Shown here in pieces: positions 55,795-64,000 of a DNA stretch of 64,000 nt. Within the stretch, counting starts at the first letter, position 1. Each line of letters begins with the position of its first letter. A program made the position numbers and the translations under genes. The notes beneath the pieces are model-generated. The model did no database searches, was not told the DNA's origin, and saw only the letters and a list, made by a program, of their open reading frames with translations. Where the stretch lies: the NCBI GenBank assembly GCA_019022495.1, contig JAFEKR010000004.1, positions 1,302,001 to 1,366,000 of the forward strand, written 5' to 3'. This DNA is from Epichloe hybrida. Taxonomy: Eukaryota; Ascomycota; Sordariomycetes; Hypocreales; Clavicipitaceae.

Positions 55795-58700
55795 ATGGCT
55801 GTCAAAGCGTTGCCGCCGTCTTCGGCGCGCTTTTCGAACACCAACGACGAAGGCCTCACCTGCCTCGAGCTCGAAGATGGCTCCGCCTACACTGGCTACA
55901 GCTTCGGAGCCACCAAGAGTGTTGCTGGAGAGCTGGTCTTCCAGACGGGTATGGTGGGATATCCTGAGTCTCTGACGGACCCCTCGTATCGGGGACAGAT
56001 CCTCGTCATCACCTTCCCACTCGTTGGAAACTACGGTGTGCCTTCGCGCGAAACCATGGATGAGTTGCTCGGCGACCTGCCTGCTCATTTCGAGTCCTCC
56101 CAGATCCATGTTGCTGGTGTCGTCGCCGCCTCGTACTGCGGTGAAGATTTCTCCCACTTTCTGGCTACCTCCTCGCTCGGCACTTGGTTGAAGGAGCAGG
56201 GCGTGCCTGCCATGTACGGAGTTGATACCAGAGCCCTGACCAAGAAGATCCGGGAGAAGGGTAGCATGCTGGGCAAGATGAAGCTCCAGATCAAGGGTGC
56301 TGAAACCAACGGTGTCGCCAATGGCACTGTTTTCAACGCTTCCTCCGAGCAATTTGTCGAGGTTCAATGGGTGAATCCCAATCAAAAAAATCTTGTGGCT
56401 GAGGGTAAGTTTTATCCTTGCGTACTCCGTGATGTCTTCGTTTCTAGATTGAGAGCATATACTCATCGCTGTGTTCTCTGCCTGTAGTGTCTGTCAAGAC
56501 TCCCAAGCTGTATAAGCCACCCAACTCTGTGACTACCCGCAAGCATCCTTCAGGCCGACCTATCCGTGTTTTGTGTGTCGATGTTGGTATGAAATATAAT
56601 CAGCTCCGATGCTTCCTCAGGCGTGGAGTCGAGGTCATGGTCTGCCCTTGGGATCACGACCTTGTCAAGGAGGCTGGAGATCAGTATGATGGTCTCTTCC
56701 TCTCCAATGGACCTGGTGACCCCTCAATTCTTGACGTTACCGTCAAGAACATCCAGGCTGTCATGGAAAAGAACAAGACCCCCGTCTTCGGTATTTGCTT
56801 GGGTCACCAATTGCTCGCCCGTGCCTCGGGCGCCAAGACTAGCAAAATGAAGTTTGGCAACCGCGGCCACAACATTCCTTGCACAAGCATGGTCACCGGA
56901 AAGTGCCACATCACCTCTCAGAACCACGGCTTCGCCGTTGACGCCAGCACGCTGCCTTCTGGCTGGAAAGAGCTGTTTGTCAACGCCAACGACGGGAGCA
57001 ACGAGGGCATCATGCACGTTGACAAGCCCTACTTCAGCGTTCAATTCCATCCCGAGAGCACACCCGGTCCTCGTGATACCGAGTTCCTCTTTGATGTCTT
57101 CATTGACACCATTGTTAACTGCACAGAGAACTCTGCTCTTTTGCAACAGCCTGTCAGTTTCCCCGGTGGTACTATTGAGGAGAACGAGAAACTTTACCCC
57201 CGTGTCCATGTCAAGAAGGTTCTTGTCCTCGGTAGCGGCGGTCTCAGCATTGGACAGGCTGGTGAATTCGACTACTCTGGCAGCCAAGCCATCAAGGCTC
57301 TCAAGGAGGAGGGCATCTACACAGTCCTCATCAACCCCAATATCGCTACCATTCAGACATCCAAGGGTCTCGCTGACAAGGTTTACTTCTTGCCCGTCAA
57401 CGCTGAATTCGTGCGCAAAGTAATCCACTACGAACGACCGGATGCCATCTACGTTACTTTTGGTGGTCAGACGGCTCTGCAGGTTGGTATACAGCTCAAG
57501 GATGAGTTTGAAGGCCTTGGAGTCAAGGTTTTGGGCACTCCCATTGATACCATCATCACTACAGAGGACCGTGAGCTTTTTGCTCGCTCCATGGACTCTA
57601 TTGGCGAGAAATGCGCCAAATCAGCATCCGCCAGCAACGTCGACGAGGCCATGCATGTGGTAAAAGATATTGGCTTTCCCGTCATTGTTCGCGCTGCTTA
57701 TGCCCTCGGTGGTCTCGGCAGTGGGTTTGCCAACAACGAGGATGAGCTGCTCGATCTCTGCAACAAAGCCTTCGCCGCCAGTCCTCAGGTGCTCATAGAG
57801 CGCAGTATGAAGGGATGGAAGGAAATTGAGTATGAGGTTGTTCGTGACGCACAAGACAACTGCATCACCGTTTGCAACATGGAAAATTTTGATCCCCTGG
57901 GTATCCATACCGGTGACTCTATTGTTGTCGCACCTTCTCAGACCTTATGCGATGAAGACTACAACATGCTTCGAACAACCGCTGTTAACGTTATCCGCCA
58001 CCTCGGCGTTGTGGGTGAATGCAACATTCAGTATGCTTTGAATCCATTCTCAAGAGAATACTGCATTATTGAGGTCAACGCACGTTTGTCTCGTTCCTCG
58101 GCCCTGGCTTCCAAGGCCACTGGCTATCCCTTGGCCTTTATTGCCGCCAAGTTGGGTCTTGGCATTCCCCTCAAGGAAATCAAGAATTCTGTCACAAAGT
58201 CTACTTGCGCTTGCTTTGAGCCATCTCTCGACTATTGCGTTGTGAAGATGCCTCGATGGGATCTCAAGAAATTCACGCGTGTGTCTACGCAGCTGGGTTC
58301 CTCCATGAAGAGTGTGGGTGAGGTCATGAGTATCGGTCGATCTTTCGAAGAAGCTATCCAAAAGGCTATTCGATCCATCGACTTCCACAACTTGGGATTC
58401 AATGAGACGCCTGCCTTGATGTCCATTGACGATGAGCTCCAGACGCCCTCTGACCAGCGTCTCTTCGCCATTGCCAATGCTATGCATGAGGGCTACTCCG
58501 TCGACAAGATCTGGGAAATGACCAAGATTGACAAGTGGTTTTTGCGTAAGCTCAAGGGACTGAGCGACTTTGCCAAGGACATGAGCCGATACAACTCCAA
58601 GGACATTTCACGATCTCCCGATCTGCTTGTGCAAGCTAAGCGTCTCGGCTTCTGCGACCGTCAGCTCGCCAAGTTCTGGGACTCCAACGAGATCGCTGTT

Positions 58701-61622
58701 CGCCGCATGCGACTCGAGTCTGGTATTCGACCGTTCGTTAAGCAAATTGACACGGTTGCTGCCGAGTTTCCGGCCTTCACCAACTACCTCTATCTCACCT
58801 ACAATGCCAGTGAGGACGACGTTTCGTTCGAAGACCATGGCGTCATGGTTCTGGGCTCTGGTGTCTACCGTATCGGTTCCTCAGTCGAGTTCGATTGGTG
58901 TTCTGTTCGTGCCATTAGAACCCTGCGCAGCACCGGCTTCAAGACGGTCATGGTCAATTATAACCCCGAGACGGTCAGTACCGATTATGACGAAGCCGAC
59001 AAGCTCTACTTTGAGAACATCAATCTCGAAACTATTTTGGATATTTACCAGTTGGAGGCCGCTAGCGGCGTTCTCGGAGCCATGGGCGGACAAACTCCCA
59101 ATAACATTGCCCTACCCCTCCACCGAGCCGGCGTCAAGATCCTTGGTACCTCGCCCGAGATGATTGACATGGCCGAGAACCGATACAAGTTCTCACGCAT
59201 GTTGGATCGCATCGAGGTTGACCAGCCTACGTGGAGGGAACTCACCAGCTTCTCCGAGGCCCGAGAATTCTGCAACAACGTCAACTATCCTGTGCTTGTA
59301 CGCCCCTCTTACGTGCTTTCTGGTGCCGCCATGAACACCGTCTACTCTGAGAAGGACTTGGAGAGCTACCTGGCGCAAGCTGCCGAGGTGTCCCGCGAGC
59401 ATCCCGTCGTCATCTCCAAGTACATTGAAAACGCCAAGGAGATTGAGATGGACGCTGTTGCCAAGGACGGTGTAGTCGTCGGTCACTTCATTTCCGAGCA
59501 TGTTGAAAACGCCGGTGTGCACTCTGGTGACGCAACCCTGATCCTTCCACCTCAGGATCTGGAGCAGGCTACCATTGAGAGAATTGAGGAAGCCACCCGG
59601 AAGATTGGTGCCGCTCTGAATGTCACGGGCCCCTTCAACATTCAATTCATCGCCAAGGACAATGATATCAAGGTTATCGAGTGCAACGTTCGTGCATCTC
59701 GATCTTTCCCCTTCGTCTCCAAGACCATGGGCGTTGACCTGATCGAGATGGCCACCAAGGCCATCATGCATCAGCCTTTCACAGAGTACCCTGCCACCAC
59801 GATCCGGCCCGACTGTGTCGGTGTCAAGGTGCCCCAGTTCAGTTTCTCACGTCTCTCTGGCGCTGACCCTGTTTTGGGTGTCGAGATGGCTTCCACTGGT
59901 GAAGTTGCTTGCTTTGGCGTTGACAAGTATGAGGCTTATCTCAAGGCTCTTTTATCTACCGGCTTCAAGATTCCCAAGGCTAATATCCTCCTCTCTGTTG
60001 GATCCTACAAGGACAAGAAAGAATTGCTTCCCTCGATCCAGAAGCTGCAGCGCATCGGCTACAAGCTGTTCGCCACTGCTGGTACGGCCGATTTCTTGCA
60101 GGAGCATGGTGTTCAGGTCCAGTACCTCGAGGTCCTCGGCCGCGACGAGGACATTACCTCTGAATTCTCTCTGACGCAGCATCTGGCCAAGAACATGATT
60201 GACTTGTACATCAATCTACCCTCGAACAACAAGTATCGCCGTCCCGCCAACTACATGAGCAAAGGTTACAAGACTCGACGTATGGCTGTTGACTATCAGA
60301 TTCCTTTGGTGACCAACGTCAAGAACGCCAAAATATTGGTGGAAGCTATTGCTCGCCACGTTTACTTGGATGTCTCGAAGCGTGATTTCCAGCTGAGCGA
60401 CCTTCCTCCACCAACCCCGGCCAAGTCTGCCAAGACTCCCGAGATGAAGGCTGCTCTTCCTTCCATCTCTTCAGTCACTGAAAGTAGTCCTCGACGACGG
60501 GCTGCTGACGGAACGCTGGCGTCGCCCTTTCGTGGCGGGCAGGTTGATGAGCTTGCTTTGCCCGCGGCTATTCAGCAGAGCTTCTCCATCAGCATCTCGG
60601 TCACTAAGCTTCTCTCGCAGCCGTCCGTCTTCAAAAACGCCAACGTTCTGTCTGTAAACAAGTACTCTCGTGCCGATCTGCATTTGCTGTTCACCGTTGC
60701 CCAGGAGATGCGCCTCGGTGTCCAGCGTGCCGGCGTTTTGGATGTACTGCGCGGCCGAGTTCTTTGCACTCTCTTCTACGAACCCTCCACGAGAACGTCT
60801 GCGTCGTTTGACGCGGCCATGCAGCGTCTCGGAGGTCGAACCATCGCCGTCCCAACTTCACACTCGTCCGTGAAGAAGGGTGAGTCCCTGCAGGACACTC
60901 TGCGCACTCTGGCTTGCTATGGCGACGCCATTGTTTTGCGACACCCTGACGAAGATTCGGTCCATGTCGCCGAGAAGTACAGTGACGTTCCTGTCATCAA
61001 CGGAGGAAACGGCAGCAAGGAGCACCCCACACAAGCTTTTCTGGATCTCTTCACCATCCGCGAGGAGCTTGGAACCGTCCAAGGCCTCACCATTACCTTC
61101 CTGGGTGATCTCTTGTATGGTCGAACCGTGCACTCGTTGGTCCAACTCCTGCGCCACTACCAGGTTCAGGTGCAGCTGGTGGCCCCCAAAGGTCTTGAGC
61201 TGCCCAAGGATGTTCGAGAACAGCTGGTTACTTCCGGCAAACTTATTTGCGAGTCTGAGACTTTGACCCCAGAGATCATTGCTCGTAGCGATGTGCTCTA
61301 CTGCACTCGCGTACAGCAGGAGCGCTTTGAGAGCGCCGAGGAGTATGACAAGGTCAAGAACTCGTACCGCGTGGACAATGCTGCCTTGAAGCACGCCAAG
61401 AGCCAAATGGTGGTGATGCACCCTCTTCCCAGAAATGAGGAGGTTGCCGACGAGGTGGACTTTGATCAGCGCGCGGCGTACTTTAGACAGGTGAGTCATT
61501 GTTACTCCATTACACTGCGGTGTGACCTTGGGAAGACTCGCAAAGGCTAACAAACGAGATAGATGCGATATGGACTGTACTGCAGGATGGCCCTGTTGGC
61601 GCTTGTCATGGTTCCTTCGTGA
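55795..61622 (+). CDS. URA2: Multifunctional carbamoyl-phosphate synthase/aspartate carbamoyltransferase, lacking the DHOase-like domain
   Basis: Three exons: 55795-56404, 56488-61490 and 61563-61622, giving 1890 residues. Order: small-subunit and GATase domain with GICLGHQL (Cys307) and FHPE (His391, Glu393); two CPSase ATP-grasp halves (about 430-1300); an MGS-like regulatory fold (about 1370-1480); a Pro/Ser-rich linker; then ATCase (about 1570-1890) with FYEPSTRTS (1633-1641), HPTQAFLDL and MHPLPRNEE. Yeast Ura2 (2214 residues) has a non-catalytic DHOase-like domain of some 330-400 residues between CPSase and ATCase. Here only about 70 residues lie between [20 protein letters not shown] and [11 protein letters not shown]. 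The enzyme starts pyrimidine synthesis and is UTP-feedback controlled in this family. The last exon supplies the ATCase end [16 protein letters not shown]. Confidence 0.96.
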
Positions 61623-62680
61623 AGCGATGTCGATGTTTTCTAGACCATATGCCTGTCCGGCCGGTGCATGGCCAAGAGCCGTTTCGGGATGATTCCGCAA
61701 CAAGGAAGATAATTTTTTTTCCTCGACTATGGAAAACAAAAAAGGCGTAGATGGGGAATTCGTTCGTTTTCATAGACGCATTGTTCAAAGGTATTCGTAT
61801 TTTGGTAGTTATTGGGCTTTGAGCCAGCCATGTGGGTGTTTTGTCGCCTTAATCCGTATCGAATAGCAGTCGCTGGACTCGATTGCGTGTAAGAGCATAG
61901 ATACAAGTATAACATGATGTACAGTAGATTATGTATGTGCGTGTGTGCGTGGCTCGCGTACGCATACGTATGCGTGTGTATATGTTTCATGTGTAGTGTT
62001 GTATGTACATGTGGGTGCGTGTACTCATTTTGTGTATGCAGTACGTTGCTAGCTAGGTTTGTTTACTTGGATAGTTTAGCTTAGTTGAGTATAGTTTCAA
62101 TAAATTGCATTGTGGTGTTAGTAGGACTTTCGTTCTGGTCCCGAGGCAGACGAGATCTCCTCAGAGCCGGTAGGGCTACAACTTCGTACCAGCCCCGCTC
62201 TTTTTCGCTAGCACGAGGGGGCGACCTTGAGTAACGATCCTTCTGATTGGTCTAGCATCCCATGGTACGAAAGTAGTCTCACCGGCTCTCTTGTGAAGCT
62301 TGCCCCACAGAAGCTGTCATTTGTGGCTTAGCGTCCGGCAAATAGATATGTACATGTATGGTCCGAAATCCTCCGAAATTGAACCGACGTTGTATCAGGA
62401 TTGGGGATACATGGCAATCTGATGCCTGTGTATACTCATTTTGCCCGTTTATCATTTGACCATAAACCTCGTGCCGAATCATTGGACGCCTGGCACCTTT
62501 GTCTGTGGACTTTCCCAACCCAAAAGCTATTTCATTCCTCTAGCACGGCATCACTCGCTCCGACGCGACTCAGGTGACGCAATTTTAGATGGTTCCGCTG
62601 CTATCGGTTGTGAAGAACAGAAGAAGCCTGCGCACCTCACCTCGGACAGCGCCGCCTGGGCGACCACCGCATCCTACACG
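61623..62680. other. Intergenic region downstream of URA2
   Basis: About 1.06 kb; the first 500 bp has alternating purine-pyrimidine (GTGTGTGCGTACGCATACG) near 61935-61990. No supported gene. Confidence 0.4.
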
Positions 62681-63160
62681 ATGGAATCACCGCTTCGTGT
62701 TCTCATCATCGTGAAACAACGAAGCGTTCGTCTATGGCAGGAGGCATGGGATGATCCGCAAAAGATGATATCGAAAGTCCTGCGGCATCTCAAGTATGAT
62801 AGTTTGGTATCGACGGATGACGAGTATAATACGTCCAATTGCCGGTTGATTGCGGTTGAGCGCTGGGACTCTGTTGTCTTCATTATCTGTGATTTGTTCA
62901 ACATCAACTATAACCATCTCGATGCGCATCAAGATGGGAAGAACGAATTACCCGTCATGACTGTTCGAGTCTCTCAAGGCGATAAATCATGTATTATCAA
63001 GACAAACGAGCCACGGGAGATCAAATTCGTGGGGGATCAGGTCCGGAGCATTCATGATGCGCATGGCTGGACGAAGGGCCTGCCTTATAAGATCGACCAT
63101 GCTAATGGAGTGCACCCTATCTATCATAATCCGCGGTCCATGTTGACAGACTGCAATTGA
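62681..63160 (+). CDS. Small hypothetical protein
   Basis: Open frame of 159 residues from ATG 62681 (MESPLRVLIIVKQRSVRLWQ). The open frame extends upstream without an ATG, so an unseen 5' exon is possible. It has protein-like composition: amphipathic segments, Trp, and an ordered VIAVERWDSVVFIICDLFNI-type core. No domain is recognised. It may be a lineage-specific gene. Confidence 0.4.
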   Translation: MESPLRVLIIVKQRSVRLWQEAWDDPQKMISKVLRHLKYDSLVSTDDEYNTSNCRLIAVERWDSVVFIICDLFNINYNHLDAHQDGKNELPVMTVRVSQGDKSCIIKTNEPREIKFVGDQVRSIHDAHGWTKGLPYKIDHANGVHPIYHNPRSMLTDCN

Positions 63161-64000
63161 GTATTTGCACAAATGCGGTAAATTCATAGTATATGCCTTC
63201 CCTTCCTTTGTACACGTGTCCTTTTTTCCCTCCTAAGCCTAATCGCTGCTTGTGTCCGGTGTTGGAAGGCTGTGGATTGCACAAAGTGAGAATGCGTTGT
63301 GTACAACCGAGTTGGGATCAGCTATAGGATGCGGTCCTGTTGAACAAGTTGAGGTTTTCGTCTCCGAAATCGTGACATTGCATCTCCTGCAACGTGTCCA
63401 AGTCCAATCACACATCTTCTTCAAAAGCTGTTAGCAGCAAGTCTAAGTATATCTGGGTGCGATGATACACTGACTTGATTTCAGTTGTTGTGTACAGCTA
63501 GAGAATTTGTTTATGGGATGTCTGCAGGATGGCCGACTTAATCAGGGAATGTGGACGATGGATGCCTATTAATAATAACCAATTCCGATGAATTTACCAC
63601 ACTAGCAGCAGCGTTGCAAGCGAACAAGCATTCCCGGAAATCTACGCTATAATAATTTAAGCGACAACTGATGAAGGGGCAGTCACAACCTGCTATTGTT
63701 CCCTAGGTTGCACCAGCTGCTGCGTGAGCTGCCATCACAACCGCATATTATTAATCATGGCCTTTCCCTTTCCCTTGGCATTCTGGCCACATCCCGGCCC
63801 GGGGGTGGGGTTTTCGTTCAAGCAGCTACTGCCTCAGGCAGAAATCCAGCATTACTGCAGAGTAGCTTTCACGACCCCGAGCGCTAAAATGATTACACCT
63901 GAGTTCTCTTCTCTTGCGATATTTGCCCGTTTCCATGAAATTATTAGCAGCCCACTCGTGTGTCGAATGGCTTCGCGATGTGATTGCTACTCAGTACGAT
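63161..64000. other. Right edge of window, no gene seen
   Basis: About 840 bp without supported features; short frames only. Confidence 0.4.

Overview
The window is nuclear DNA of a filamentous ascomycete, most likely a sordariomycete and probably Hypocreales. Genes are dense. They are split by short GT-AG introns that often show TACTAAC-type branch sites, and the proteins are recognisably fungal (Erg25, a kapC-like bZIP, Dad4, Got1, profilin, Ykt6, Slh1, Sur7/PalI, Dfg5-type GH76, His5, Ura2/pyrABCN). The species call is inference. No rRNA, tRNA, CRISPR or complete autonomous transposon was seen.

Left to right: NCA2 (-) and ERG25 (+) diverge. A 461-bp MITE and a small unknown gene (-) follow. 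Next comes a kapC-like bZIP gene (+), then ARP5 (-), DAD4 (-) and IES6 (+). Arp5 and Ies6 are partners in the INO80 remodeller, and the 72-codon kinetochore gene DAD4 lies between them in five exons. GOT1 (+), profilin (-), a gene-poor 3.2 kb stretch, a disordered 562-aa protein (+), YKT6 (-) and the tandem-cassette helicase SLH1 (+) follow, then a Rab GTPase with an unusual insertion (-).

From 35.8 to 46.3 kb there is a run of cell-surface genes: a Sur7/PalI protein, an MscL-type mechanosensitive channel whose frame breaks by one base at a heptamer of slippery form, two secreted and probably GPI-anchored proteins, and a GH76 Dfg5/Dcw1-type protein. A second MITE (356 bp, 9-bp target duplication) lies inside this stretch. 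HIS5 (-), a six-exon MFS transporter (+), a Gln-rich protein with an SSXT/SS18-like segment (+), the pyrimidine enzyme URA2/pyrABCN (+) and a weak terminal ORF complete the window.

The points most worth a second look are: (1) HIS5, a histidine-biosynthesis gene, is preceded in frame by a leader with 16 His codons in 24 and a TGAGTCA site just upstream; (2) the URA2 product appears to lack the whole DHOase-like domain; (3) the MscL frame break; (4) the ARP5-DAD4-IES6 cluster; (5) the two MULE-like MITEs. All exon junctions were inferred by eye from splice consensus, reading phase and family similarity; none was tested against transcripts.
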